NCBI GenBank assembly: GCA_039714535.1
Contig: JBDLJC010000014.1
Coordinates: 1 to 64,000 of the forward strand
DNA from: JAGXFP01 sp039714535
Lineage (GTDB): Bacteria; Desulfobacterota; Desulfobulbia; Desulfobulbales; JAGXFP01
DNA: 64,000 nucleotides
Reading direction: 5' to 3'
Part shown: positions 17,264-25,936 of the stretch, in pieces
Layout of the letters: the number at the start of each line of letters is the position of its first letter
Position numbering within the stretch: position 1 is the stretch's first letter
The notes under the pieces: generated by a model
What the model was told of the DNA's origin: nothing
The model's input: only the letters and a program-made list of their open reading frames with translations
The model's database searches: none
Made by a program: the position numbers and the translations under genes

Positions 17264-19069
17264 TTAATTCATCACGTAGACAATAAGAATAATCGCCACC
17301 ACCGAAGCGGCAGACAAAAGACCGTTCTGCAGCCGACCGCTTTGCAACCTGCGTCCCGCGCTACCTACCGCTCTTACGCCCCTGGCAATACCGTCAACCA
17401 CCCCGTCGATCACATGCCAGTCGAACCATGACCAGAAACGCGAGATGCTCATTAAGGGGATAAGGCCAAGATAGCGATACCCCTCATTAACCCTGTTATC
17501 GAAATTCTGGATCGGCTTGCTGGCCAACCACTGAAAACCACGACCACCGAAACGATAGAACCAATCCAAATCGATACTGATGGTCGGTTCCGGCGCCAGT
17601 TTTTTGATCAATAAGAAAAAGCCCAGAGCCGTAAACAACAGGATCTGCAAGGCCTCGGATAGATGATAGGATCCGTAAACAACCTCTGCGTAATGGTGCG
17701 CTTCTTCCTGGAAGGGCAGCATGTTGTAGAGATATGGCAGGTAACAGCCGATAAAAATGCAGAAAAAAGCGGCAATGCCCATGGCCCACTGCATATTGGC
17801 TGGCGGATCGGCCGCCTTCTCCCAGGTTTCCTTGCTGCAGTTGTTCTTGCCGAACCAGATAAAATAAGGGACCTTCAGGCCGGTATGAAGAAAGGTACCG
17901 GCCGAGGCCAAGGTCAACAAAAAAGCGGCCCAATAGATGTGCTCTTCAAAGCCAGCGGCGACAATCATCGACTTACTGACAAAGCCGCTGAACAACGGAA
18001 AGGCGGAGATAGACAGACCGCCGATCATCGTGAAGACAAAGGCCCTGGGCATTTTTTTATAGAGACCGCCCAGTTCGGTAAATTTGCTCTGACCGGTCAT
18101 ATAAAGGACTGACCCGCAACCCATAAACAGCAACCCCTTGTAGAGAATGTGGGCAAAGGCGTGGGCCACCGCTCCGTTGATAGCCATCGCGGTGCCGATC
18201 CCGACCCCGGCCACCATATAACCGACCTGGCTGATAATATGATAGGCCAACAGGCGGCGGCAGTCGTTTTCAAGGACCGCATAGACCACACCATAAAGTG
18301 CCATAAAAACCCCGAGCGGCACCAAAATTTCCATGCCGGCACAGCTACGGGCCAGGGCATAAATAGCGGTCTTGGTGGTAAATGCACACATGAAAACAGC
18401 GCCGGTAACAGTAGCTTCGCCATAGGCGTCGGGCAGCCAGGCGTGGAGCGGTGGTACCGCGGCATTAAGGATAAAACCGATCATAATCAGGTAGGTGGCC
18501 ATAGAAGGATTGGCGACATCCTCAAGCAGATTGAAAGAGATATCGCCGCCGGTCGCCTGATAGCGAAGAACAATCCCGGCCAGCAGCACCAGGCCGCCGA
18601 AGGTATGGACCAGCAGATAGCGATAACCGGTAGCCATTGACTTCGGCCCCCGCCGGAACCAGACCAGAAATACCGAGGCAAAGGCCATTACTTCCCAGAA
18701 CAGAAAAAGAACCAGATAATCACCGGCAAATATTGTACCGAGTGAGCCGGCCACATATAACCAGGCCGCGATATGCTGGGCATCCTCATCGACATGGAGA
18801 CCATAAATAGTGCCGATCACACACATCAGAGTCATGATATAGGCAAAGACCTTGCTTAACTGATCAACTCGACCAAAGGTCAACTGCCAGTCGTCCATAA
18901 ACTGCATGGTGGCATAAACGCCAGGTTCCATCAAATAAGTAAAGGCAAAGGCCAAGGCAGGCACCGCAACCAGGAAGATCTTCCGTAGCGGCCCCCGTTG
19001 GATAAAGGGCAAGATAAGGGCACCGAGAATCAGGACCAGGGCCGGGTGGACCCAGATACTACTTATCAT
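17264..19069 (-). CDS. nuoL: NuoL-type antiporter subunit of complex I
   Basis: This 601-residue membrane protein has an antiporter core with the helix-5 glutamate (LFLFWEVMAFASVF), the conserved AAVPPLHAWLPDAYGEA block, the buried TKTAIYALAR lysine and the HAFAHILYKGLLFMG lysine. Past the core it has a C-terminal amphipathic extension of roughly 130 residues and a final hydrophobic segment (LLSAASVVAIILIVYVM), like the lateral helix HL that makes NuoL the distal subunit. It also resembles MrpD-type antiporter proteins that are often annotated in deltaproteobacterial nuo operons. I call it NuoL from its length, the C-terminal arm and its place before nuoM. Its ribosome binding site (GGAGGA) lies inside the end of the small upstream gene, which it overlaps by 11 bp. 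Confidence 0.85.
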   Translation of the reverse strand: MISSIWVHPALVLILGALILPFIQRGPLRKIFLVAVPALAFAFTYLMEPGVYATMQFMDDWQLTFGRVDQLSKVFAYIMTLMCVIGTIYGLHVDEDAQHIAAWLYVAGSLGTIFAGDYLVLFLFWEVMAFASVFLVWFRRGPKSMATGYRYLLVHTFGGLVLLAGIVLRYQATGGDISFNLLEDVANPSMATYLIMIGFILNAAVPPLHAWLPDAYGEATVTGAVFMCAFTTKTAIYALARSCAGMEILVPLGVFMALYGVVYAVLENDCRRLLAYHIISQVGYMVAGVGIGTAMAINGAVAHAFAHILYKGLLFMGCGSVLYMTGQSKFTELGGLYKKMPRAFVFTMIGGLSISAFPLFSGFVSKSMIVAAGFEEHIYWAAFLLTLASAGTFLHTGLKVPYFIWFGKNNCSKETWEKAADPPANMQWAMGIAAFFCIFIGCYLPYLYNMLPFQEEAHHYAEVVYGSYHLSEALQILLFTALGFFLLIKKLAPEPTISIDLDWFYRFGGRGFQWLASKPIQNFDNRVNEGYRYLGLIPLMSISRFWSWFDWHVIDGVVDGIARGVRAVGSAGRRLQSGRLQNGLLSAASVVAIILIVYVMN

Positions 19070-19310
19070 AATAATCCTCCCGGGTCATGATCCCCAAATG
19101 GCCGAACCACTTGGAAACAATGATAATCAGCGCACAGGCCACAAAACCAAAAACCGCCCAGAAAAAGGGCCAATGTTCAGGACCGGTGTGGGCATGATGC
19201 TTATCAACAAAGATAAGGTCCCAAGCCACCAGCAGAGCCAATCCCACATAACATAACCGGACCACATTTTTGAGCCGATCTCGAAAAAAATCAATCAGAT
19301 GGACAATCAT
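19059..19310 (-). CDS. Small two-helix membrane protein of the nuo operon
   Basis: This 83-residue protein is not one of the standard Nuo subunits. It has two hydrophobic stretches, VRLCYVGLALLVAWDLIFV (~16-34) and WPFFWAVFGFVACALIIIVS (~47-66), separated by a histidine-rich linker (DKHHAHTGPEH) and ending in a charged tail. The start codon overlaps the stop of the upstream antiporter gene (ATGA) and its end overlaps the NuoL-like gene, so it is tightly co-translated. Because it lies between two antiporter-type genes it is likely an accessory subunit of this complex I. I do not recognise a named family. Confidence 0.75.
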   Translation of the reverse strand: MIVHLIDFFRDRLKNVVRLCYVGLALLVAWDLIFVDKHHAHTGPEHWPFFWAVFGFVACALIIIVSKWFGHLGIMTREDYYDK

Positions 19311-20785
19311 CCCGTCACCGCCTTGACAAAAAGCATCATAAAGTCGGGATATATCCCGATGATCACCGAAATTGCCGCCGCCAATAGCAGGGGAATCAAC
19401 ATCGCCAGCGGCGCTTCTTTAATCCCCTCAAACCTCTCCCCAGCCGGTGGCTTACCAAAAAACGCCTTAAATGTAACCGGCGCAAAATAACCGACGTTTA
19501 AAAGGGTACTGGCCAGCAGAATCAGAATAATGCCGATATAATGGGCTTGCATCTCAAGGGCGCCCATCAGTAATTTCCATTTGGTAACAAAACCGGCCAC
19601 CGGCGGCGCCCCGATCATACTGAGAGAGGCTATGGCAAAGGCCGTAAAGGTAAAGGGCATCGTCCGTCCCAGACCAGACATCTCGGAAATATTTTTCTTA
19701 TGGGCAGCCACATAAATGGCCCCGGCGCAGAAGAACAGCGTGATCTTGGCAAAGGCATGGTTGGCAATATGAACCAGACCGCCCTGAATACCGCTGGTCG
19801 TGAGCAAGGCGACACCGAGGATGATGTAGGATAACTGGCTGACCGTGGAATAGGCCAGACGGGCCTTCAGATTATCCTTACTGAGAGCAATAATAGAGGC
19901 AGTCAAAATGGTAAAGGAAACGAAGTAAGCTGTCGGAATGCCGAGATTGAGGGCCTCCATGGTACTGGTGCCAAACACATAAAGCATTACCCGGGTGGTG
20001 GAGAACACCCCGACCTTTACCACGGCGACAGCATGGAGAAGAGCGCTGACCGGGGTCGGCGCCACCATGGCTGAAGGTAGCCAGTTATGGAGGGGCATGA
20101 TGCCGGACTTGGCAAAGCCCAACAGGCAGAAGATATAAAGCATTGTCACGAGAACAGAGCTGGCATCAGCCGGAAAAATGCCGGTGGAAATATTGTCGGC
20201 AAAATCAAGAGTGCCGGTTAATACATAGATCAGAATCATGGCCGGTAACAACAAGCCCTTGGCAGTGGTCGTCAGATAGACGATGTACTTACGGGCCCCA
20301 CCATATGACTCACGATCCTGATGATGGGCAACCAGTGGGTAGGTACAGATACTGACGATCTCGTAAAAGAGATACATTGTAAAAAGATTGTCGGAAAAGG
20401 CCACCCCGATTGCCCCGAACAGGGCCAGGGCAAAACAGGCATTAAACCTGGTCTGGGCATGCTCCTTAAGGCCGCGCATATAGCCCATCGAATAGAACAC
20501 CGCCAGCATCCACAGAAAGGAGGAAACTATGGCGAAGATCATCGACATGCCATCGGCCCTGAGGGTAACGGTTAGCCCGGGCAGAATATCAAAAAGAGTG
20601 TATTCAAGGCGATTACCAGCCAGCACATCGGGAATCATCCACAGGACCAGGCCAAACATGGATACCGAGGCCACGACCGACACCCCTTCCCGCAGGTCGG
20701 GGTATTTACCGCACCTCATCACCACCAGCGCCCCGATCAGCGGCGCCAGCAGGGCATATAAAAGTTTACAGGAGACTATTTCCAT
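19307..20785 (-). CDS. Extra antiporter-like (MrpD/NuoM-type) subunit
   Basis: This 492-residue membrane protein has the proton antiporter core. Visible are a glutamate in a helix-5-like segment (FTMYLFYEIVSICTYPLVA), the block KSGIMPLHNWLPSAMVAPTPVSALLHAVAVVKVG with two lysines, and the motif KDNLKARLAYSTVSQLSYI. It lacks the long NuoL C-terminal arm. By these features it is nearer to MrpD/NuoM proteins than to NuoL or NuoN. It is the fourth antiporter-type subunit of the cluster and lies between nuoK and the small membrane protein, so it is expected to be part of the same enzyme. An AGGAAA site precedes its ATG. Confidence 0.85.
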   Translation of the reverse strand: MEIVSCKLLYALLAPLIGALVVMRCGKYPDLREGVSVVASVSMFGLVLWMIPDVLAGNRLEYTLFDILPGLTVTLRADGMSMIFAIVSSFLWMLAVFYSMGYMRGLKEHAQTRFNACFALALFGAIGVAFSDNLFTMYLFYEIVSICTYPLVAHHQDRESYGGARKYIVYLTTTAKGLLLPAMILIYVLTGTLDFADNISTGIFPADASSVLVTMLYIFCLLGFAKSGIMPLHNWLPSAMVAPTPVSALLHAVAVVKVGVFSTTRVMLYVFGTSTMEALNLGIPTAYFVSFTILTASIIALSKDNLKARLAYSTVSQLSYIILGVALLTTSGIQGGLVHIANHAFAKITLFFCAGAIYVAAHKKNISEMSGLGRTMPFTFTAFAIASLSMIGAPPVAGFVTKWKLLMGALEMQAHYIGIILILLASTLLNVGYFAPVTFKAFFGKPPAGERFEGIKEAPLAMLIPLLLAAAISVIIGIYPDFMMLFVKAVTG

Positions 20786-20807
20786 GAGCCAATTTCCTCT
20801 ATCCTAA

Positions 20808-21134
20808 TTAGCCTTGCAGGCCGGCAACATCTTCGGTATCAATCGACTTGTAATTACGGTAAACCGCAATAATGATGCTCAGGGCAATGGCCGCCTCGGC
20901 GGCAGCAATCCCCATAATAAACAGGGTGAATATCTGGCCGGTGGTTGGGTCCTTGGCCAGAAAACGGCTGAAGGCCATAAAGTTCAGTGAAGCAGCCGCC
21001 AGGATAAGTTCGGACGAGATCAACATGCCGATCAAGGTGCGGCGATGCAGCAGACCATAGACGCCCATCCCGAAAAGAAGGGCGGCGATGGCCAGGTAAA
21101 CCTCGAGTATATTACTTAAGTTGAGGATATTCAT
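20808..21134 (-). CDS. nuoK: Complex I subunit K
   Basis: This 108-residue protein has three transmembrane helices. The membrane-buried glutamates typical of NuoK are in LIGMLISSELILAAASLNF and in the IAAAEAAIALSIIIAVYR helix. It belongs to the proton channel E-channel region at the start of the membrane arm. Its ATG overlaps the nuoJ stop (ATGA) and is preceded by GGGAGG. Confidence 0.95.
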   Translation of the reverse strand: MNILNLSNILEVYLAIAALLFGMGVYGLLHRRTLIGMLISSELILAAASLNFMAFSRFLAKDPTTGQIFTLFIMGIAAAEAAIALSIIIAVYRNYKSIDTEDVAGLQG

Positions 21135-21658
21135 GACTTATCCCTCCCGGCCCTGGCCAGCACCAGGGAGCCGATAATAGCCAGCAGCAGAACCACGGAT
21201 ATCAGTTCAAAAACCATGCTGTAGGTAGTCAGTAACGAGTGGCCAATGGCCTTGACCGAACCGTCATTAATCTTAGCCGCAGGTGCGGGCCACATGGTAT
21301 TAAACCCGAGCAGGGCCATCCCCCAAACCAGCAAGGCCCCGACCCCGAAACTGAGCGGAGCGCTGATCGCACTCTGGCGGCCAATCCTAGCCTCATCACC
21401 GGGGTCAGCCAGCATGATGGCAAAAACAATGGTCACACAAACAGCTCCAACGTAGATCAGCATCTCCATAACCGCCACAAAGGGGCTATGTAAATAGTAA
21501 TAGAGACCGGCCAGCCCGATAAAACAGATGGCAAGGCCACTAACCGCCCGCGGCAAGCGGGTCGAATTAATGGCAATCAAACCGCCACCGACCGTAACCG
21601 AGACAATGAACAGGAAAAATAGGCCGCCAAGACCTTCTGCAGTGAACAGGGATATCAT
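21131..21658 (-). CDS. nuoJ: Complex I subunit J
   Basis: This 175-residue, five-helix membrane protein is NuoJ. The conserved transmembrane segment around YYLHSPFVAVMEMLIYVGAVCVTIVFAIML, with the pi-bulge helix glutamate and tyrosine, is clear. It overlaps nuoI upstream and nuoK downstream by ATGA junctions, implying coupled translation. Confidence 0.95.
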   Translation of the reverse strand: MISLFTAEGLGGLFFLFIVSVTVGGGLIAINSTRLPRAVSGLAICFIGLAGLYYYLHSPFVAVMEMLIYVGAVCVTIVFAIMLADPGDEARIGRQSAISAPLSFGVGALLVWGMALLGFNTMWPAPAAKINDGSVKAIGHSLLTTYSMVFELISVVLLLAIIGSLVLARAGRDKS

Positions 21659-22098
21659 CCGCTTCTTTCCTCAAGTCTTTTTTTCAGGTCAAATATATAG
21701 GCCTCTTTTCGGGGGCCGGCGAGGTTGTAATCTTTGGAGAAGGTGATCGCGCCAAACTTACAACTCTCAACACACTGCCCACAGAGGCTGCATCTGGTGA
21801 AATCCAAGGTGTAACTGGTGAGGACCTTCTTCTTGGCCCCCTCCGGTTTTTCACCGTCCAGGGTTATGCAACCTGACGGACAGGCCCGTTGACACATGCC
21901 ACAGACAATGCATTTCGCCGCCCCGGTTTCATCATCGCCCAACAGTTCGATGTGGCCACGGAATCGGGCCGACATCTTGAGGCTTTCATGTGGATACTGG
22001 AGGGTAACAACCGGCTTGACCATGTGCTTGAAGGTAATGCCGAGTCCCACGACCAGGCTCTTGGTACCACCGAACAGCTCTTTGAAATATCCACTCAT
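21655..22098 (-). CDS. nuoI: Complex I subunit I (2x[4Fe-4S] ferredoxin-like)
   Basis: This 147-residue protein carries two [4Fe-4S] binding motifs, CIVCGMCQRACPSGC and CSLCGQCVESCKFGA, that pass electrons toward cluster N2. I place the start at the ATG at 22098 (MSGYFKELFGG), two bases after the nuoH stop. An upstream TTG at 22140 would overlap nuoH by 40 bp and add 14 residues that are not part of the family. The N-terminus has the usual amphipathic helix for membrane contact. Confidence 0.95.
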   Translation of the reverse strand: MSGYFKELFGGTKSLVVGLGITFKHMVKPVVTLQYPHESLKMSARFRGHIELLGDDETGAAKCIVCGMCQRACPSGCITLDGEKPEGAKKKVLTSYTLDFTRCSLCGQCVESCKFGAITFSKDYNLAGPRKEAYIFDLKKRLEERSG

Positions 22099-22100
22099 TT

Positions 22101-23153
22101 TTATGAGGCCCCCATAAGAAAAGTCTTCATCAGCGGCCAAAGCTTGATCATCGCCCCGGTTACCAGCAGATTGACCAGTGAAATAGGGATCAGGTACTTC
22201 CAGGAAAGATTAAGCAGCCCCCACAAGGTGGTGCGCGGGTAAGTCCAGCGGATCCACATCACGCAGAAGATCAAAAAATAGACCTTGGCCAGAAACCACC
22301 ACCAGCCATCGCCCAAAATTGCCAGCCAACCATCAGCTGCCATATTAAGGGGACTCTGCCAACCACCCAGAAAGAGGATGGTGGTCAGACTGCAGCCGAT
22401 AATGATATTGGCATATTCGCCCATGAAAAAGACCCCGAAGCCCATACCGGAATACTCGGTATGATAGCCGGCGATCAGCTCACTCTCCGCCTCACCCAGA
22501 TCAAACGGGGCGCGATTGGTCTCGGCCAGCGAACAGGTAAAGAAGATCAAAAAGGCCACCGGCATCAGCGGACTGGCGGACAGCCGGAAGATATACCAGT
22601 CGAGCAAATTACCGTCCTGCTGCATAACAATCTCGTTCAGGTTCATGGTGTGGCTGACCATGATCATGGTGATCACCGTGATCAACATCGGGATCTCATA
22701 GGCAACATTCTGGGATACGCAGCGGGCCGCGGAGATCACCGCGTATTTATTGGCCGAGCCCCAGCCACCCAGCAGCAGCCCCATGACATTCACCGAGGCA
22801 AAGGCAAAGATCATCAGCAGACCGATATCGATGTTACGGGCGACCAGATTCTCACTAAAAGGAATAGTGACAAAAGACATCACCGCCGGCACCAGAACCA
22901 GCAGAGGTGCAACCTTGAACAGGTAAGGATCAATCCCCTTCGGCACCAGGAGCTGTTTGGACATCAGCTTGAGACCATCGGCCAATGGCTGCAACAAACC
23001 GAAAGGTCCAACTTCCTTGGGGCCAATCCGCCGTTGGATATGACCGGCAACTTTCCGCTCCAACCAAACCAGGTAGGCGGCATTGAGGGCGACAAAAGCG
23101 ATGATCCCGACCACAAAGGCCAGTAAGCGCAACGGTTCTGGAAGAAACGTCAT
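22101..23153 (-). CDS. nuoH: Complex I subunit H
   Basis: This 350-residue protein has about eight transmembrane helices. It forms the quinone-chamber part of the membrane arm. Diagnostic segments are AYLVWLERKVAGHIQRRIGP, QPLADGLKLMSKQ, SLAETNRAPFDLGEAESELIAGYHTEYSGM and WIRWTYPRTT. The AGGAGAGGA site before the ATG is strong. It follows nuoD by 12 bp. Confidence 0.97.
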   Translation of the reverse strand: MTFLPEPLRLLAFVVGIIAFVALNAAYLVWLERKVAGHIQRRIGPKEVGPFGLLQPLADGLKLMSKQLLVPKGIDPYLFKVAPLLVLVPAVMSFVTIPFSENLVARNIDIGLLMIFAFASVNVMGLLLGGWGSANKYAVISAARCVSQNVAYEIPMLITVITMIMVSHTMNLNEIVMQQDGNLLDWYIFRLSASPLMPVAFLIFFTCSLAETNRAPFDLGEAESELIAGYHTEYSGMGFGVFFMGEYANIIIGCSLTTILFLGGWQSPLNMAADGWLAILGDGWWWFLAKVYFLIFCVMWIRWTYPRTTLWGLLNLSWKYLIPISLVNLLVTGAMIKLWPLMKTFLMGAS

Positions 23154-23165
23154 AAATTCCTCTCC

Positions 23166-24284
23166 TTACCTGTCTATCTCGGGGATGACCAAGTCCAGAC
23201 TACCCATCAAGGCCAGTGCATCGGCAAGGAGCATTCCCTGGCTGGCCTCGCCAAAAAGGCTTAGATTAGAGAACGTTGGTGAGCGCAATTTCAAGCGATA
23301 GGCCTTATTGGTCCCATCGCTGACAACCCTGACCCCAAAAGTTCCCCGGGGCGCCTCGACTGCGCTATAGTAATCACCAGGTTCCGGCTTCAGCATCCTC
23401 GGCACCTTCTCCGGCATGATCGGTCCTGCTGGCAATTTATCGAGGGCCTGTTCAATGATCCGCATGGACTGTTCCATCTCATCCATCCGCACCATATAAC
23501 GGGCCATGGAGTCACATTCCGAATAGACGGGGACATCAAAATCCAGCTCCGGATAGACCGAGTAAGGTTCATTCTTGCGAACATCGTAGTTTACCCCCGA
23601 ACCTCGCAGAACTGGGCCGGTGGCCCCGTACTTGCGGCACATCTCAGCGGGCAAAATCCCAATATCTTTAAGCCGGGTGATCAAGATGACGTTTTTGGTG
23701 ACCAGGTCATGATACTCCGGCATTCTTTTTCGTAAGCGCTTGATAAAGGCCCGACTGCCGGTAATAAAATCGTCGTCGATATCATTATAGAGTCCGCCAA
23801 AGCGGAAATAACAGAAGGTCAGCCGGGCGCCGGTAACCGATTCCAGCAGATCAAGGATATGTTCGCGATCATCAAAGGCATAGAGCAGCGGGGTAAAGCC
23901 ACCCAGATCGAGGACAAAGGCCCCGAACCAGAGGAGATGACTGGCAATGCGATTCAACTCAACGGTGATGACCCGGAGGTACTCGGCCCGCTCGGGCACC
24001 TCGATGCCCATGGCCTGCTCGACGATCTTCACGTAACCATGATTATAGGACAGGGCGCCCAGATAATCCAGGCGGGCCGTATTCGGCATGAACTGCGCCC
24101 AAGTCCGATTCTCCCCCATCTTTTCGTGCATGCGGTGGACATAACCGAGCACCGGTTCGGCCTCGGCGATATATTCACCGTCCATGGTCAGCTTGACCCG
24201 CAACACCCCATGGGTAGCAGGATGCTGGGGACCGAGATTAAGAACAAAGGTTTCCTGATTCTGACTGCGAGCTAAATCACTCAT
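23166..24284 (-). CDS. nuoD: Complex I subunit D
   Basis: This 372-residue protein is the 49-kDa-type subunit related to the large subunit of NiFe hydrogenases. It forms the quinone site with NuoB. Visible features are LGPQHPATHGVLR with the conserved histidines, ENRTWAQFMP, RLDYLGALSYNHGY, and the C-terminal DLVIPEIDR that follows the usual GSLD. Hydrogenase NiFe-binding cysteines are absent, as expected. Its ATG overlaps the nuoC stop. NuoC and NuoD are separate genes here, not fused. Confidence 0.97.
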   Translation of the reverse strand: MSDLARSQNQETFVLNLGPQHPATHGVLRVKLTMDGEYIAEAEPVLGYVHRMHEKMGENRTWAQFMPNTARLDYLGALSYNHGYVKIVEQAMGIEVPERAEYLRVITVELNRIASHLLWFGAFVLDLGGFTPLLYAFDDREHILDLLESVTGARLTFCYFRFGGLYNDIDDDFITGSRAFIKRLRKRMPEYHDLVTKNVILITRLKDIGILPAEMCRKYGATGPVLRGSGVNYDVRKNEPYSVYPELDFDVPVYSECDSMARYMVRMDEMEQSMRIIEQALDKLPAGPIMPEKVPRMLKPEPGDYYSAVEAPRGTFGVRVVSDGTNKAYRLKLRSPTFSNLSLFGEASQGMLLADALALMGSLDLVIPEIDR

Positions 24285-24817
24285 ACCTTAAAGTCCTTGA
24301 GAAGTGGATGGAAGTCGGCATCCTCGGGTAGCAGCAGAGGTGAGAGGTCGGGATGGCCGAGGAATTTTATCCCGAAAAAATCATGGGTCTCACGCTCGTG
24401 CCAGTTGGCGCCAGGAATTAATTGACAGATGGTCGGAATTTCCGGCTTGACCCGCTCCAGGCGACAGCGGACCACGACCCGACAGAGCTCGCCGCCGGTG
24501 TGGTTATAATCATAAACAACTTCCATCTGCTCAGCAGACTTTTCAGCGGCGCCATCCTGGGCATCAGCCTCACTATCAGCAACCGCTGCCGGTTCACCCG
24601 CAGCTTCTACCTGATTAGCAATCGGCGTCTTACCCAACCAGTCAACTCCGGTAATCGATTCCAGGAAAAAACCGCGCCGATCTAAAAGCTCAGCTACAGC
24701 CACAACCTGGCCCGCTCCGACTTCAACGTCCAGATGATATCCCTTGACCTGATAATCGGTCTCGATAATCGCCACCGGAGCCAAGGGAGCAAATTCACTT
24801 TTCAGATCGGCAATCAT
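24281..24817 (-). CDS. nuoC: Complex I subunit C
   Basis: This 178-residue protein is the 30-kDa-type subunit. The signature motif near the C-terminus is HERETHDFFGIKFLGHPDL. I place the start at the ATG at 24817 (MIADLKSEF), two bases after the nuoB stop and preceded by GGAGG. An odd feature is an acidic, alanine-rich insertion at about residues 65-98 (EAAGEPAAVADSEADAQDG) between the first strands and the core. It is low in complexity and probably a flexible surface loop. Confidence 0.93.
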   Translation of the reverse strand: MIADLKSEFAPLAPVAIIETDYQVKGYHLDVEVGAGQVVAVAELLDRRGFFLESITGVDWLGKTPIANQVEAAGEPAAVADSEADAQDGAAEKSAEQMEVVYDYNHTGGELCRVVVRCRLERVKPEIPTICQLIPGANWHERETHDFFGIKFLGHPDLSPLLLPEDADFHPLLKDFKV

Positions 24818-24819
24818 TT

Positions 24820-25317
24820 TCAAACCGCCTCCACCCTTGGCCACCTACGATAACCGGTCACCCTTTCTTCCAACTCCAGAATCCCTTCAATCAGGGCCTC
24901 CGGTCTTGGCGGACACCCCGGAATAAAGATATCAACCGGGAACAATTTATCCGCGCCTTCAACAATGCCGTACTGCCCTTCAAAAACAAAAGGACCGCCG
25001 GAGATGGCACAGTTACCCATGGCAATCACCCATTTGGGTTCCGGCATCTGGTCGTAAAGTGTCTGGACGGCGGGCGCCATTTTTTTGCTGATGGTCCCGG
25101 CCACGATCATCACATCGCATTGCCGGGGAGAGGGCCGGAACACTTCGGCTCCGAAACGGGCCAGATCAAAACGGGCCGCCCCGGCCGCCATCATTTCGAT
25201 GGCGCAACAGGCCAGACCGAAGGTCATCGGCCACAACGAATTTGCCCGGCCAAGGGCTAGCAGTTTGTCAAGAGGCGCAAACTGGACTATTGCTGGCTGT
25301 AGATCTTCCTTCCCCAC
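24820..25317 (-). CDS. nuoB: Complex I subunit B (cluster N2)
   Basis: This 165-residue protein binds the last iron-sulfur cluster, N2, before quinone. The ligand cysteines are visible in the tandem pair LACCAIEMM, in GNCAISGGPF and in PGCPPRPEA. The likely start is the GTG at 25317 (V-G-K-E-D-L), which has a GGGAG site seven bases upstream. The longer frame begins at a GTG at 25338. Both overlap the end of nuoA. Confidence 0.96.
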   Translation of the reverse strand: MGKEDLQPAIVQFAPLDKLLALGRANSLWPMTFGLACCAIEMMAAGAARFDLARFGAEVFRPSPRQCDVMIVAGTISKKMAPAVQTLYDQMPEPKWVIAMGNCAISGGPFVFEGQYGIVEGADKLFPVDIFIPGCPPRPEALIEGILELEERVTGYRRWPRVEAV

Positions 25318-25688
25318 TTGAACACTCCCTTTTTCCACGCGTAGATCACGGCCAGCGACAGGATGCCGACGAAAATAACCAGTTCGACAAAGTCACGGAC
25401 CACAAAACCGTCGTTATAAGCCATAGCCACAGGGAACAGAAACAGTACATCGACATCAAAGGCCAGAAACATCAAGGCATATAAATAGTAAACAATACCA
25501 AAACGGATCCAGGCGCCACCAATGGGGTCCATACCGCATTCGATAATCTGGTCTGTCTTGTTTACTGTATTTCTGGTGTTGCGGGGGGCGAGCAGGAAGG
25601 CGAGAATGAAAGGACCAATAGCAAAAGCGAGGCCGCCCAGAAAAAAAGCAGCCACATAGAGCAGATCGGTTAGAGATTGTTGTCCCAC
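25287..25688 (-). CDS. nuoA: Complex I subunit A
   Basis: This 133-residue protein has three transmembrane helices. The conserved loop reads KTDQIIECGMDPIG, with the cysteine typical of the NuoA quinone-site loop, followed by RFGIVYYLYALMFLAFDVDVLFLFP. Translation starts at a GTG with a GGGAGG site seven bases upstream. It is the first nuo gene behind the promoter at 25829-25857. Confidence 0.95.
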   Translation of the reverse strand: MGQQSLTDLLYVAAFFLGGLAFAIGPFILAFLLAPRNTRNTVNKTDQIIECGMDPIGGAWIRFGIVYYLYALMFLAFDVDVLFLFPVAMAYNDGFVVRDFVELVIFVGILSLAVIYAWKKGVFKWGRKIYSQQ

Positions 25689-25936
25689 GATGACGCCTCC
25701 CTTAAGAGGTGAAGACTGATTAATTTGTCTACATTAAGCTGATCGTGAAAACCCGGCCATGGTCGGGATTTCTGACGTTGCCAGAACCTCAGAAAAAACC
25801 CCAGGCACGCCGGAAAACGAATTGATATTTTCTATCCCACCGGACAGTCCTTGTCAAGGGAAATACTGAATTGCCATTCAGTTAAAAACAACGGCAAACC
25901 CCTTTAAATAATACATTGTGGCAGAGCACCGCGTTG
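25689..25936 (-). other. nuo operon leader and mpl 3' region
   Basis: This 248-bp gene-free interval holds the nuo promoter (listed separately), a palindrome CCCGACCATGGCCGGG in the leader (about 25752-25767) and, closer to mpl, a stem ACTGAAT/ATTCAGT (about 25866-25883) without a T-run. I found no standard terminator for mpl. Confidence 0.45.
25829..25857 (-). promoter_or_regulatory. Putative sigma-70 promoter of the nuo operon
   Basis: On the minus strand a consensus -35 box TTGACA (25852-25857) is followed by a 17-bp spacer and a -10-like TAGAAA (25829-25834, four of six consensus bases). It leaves a leader of about 135 nt before nuoA. It is the best promoter I can see for the operon. Confidence 0.55.
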
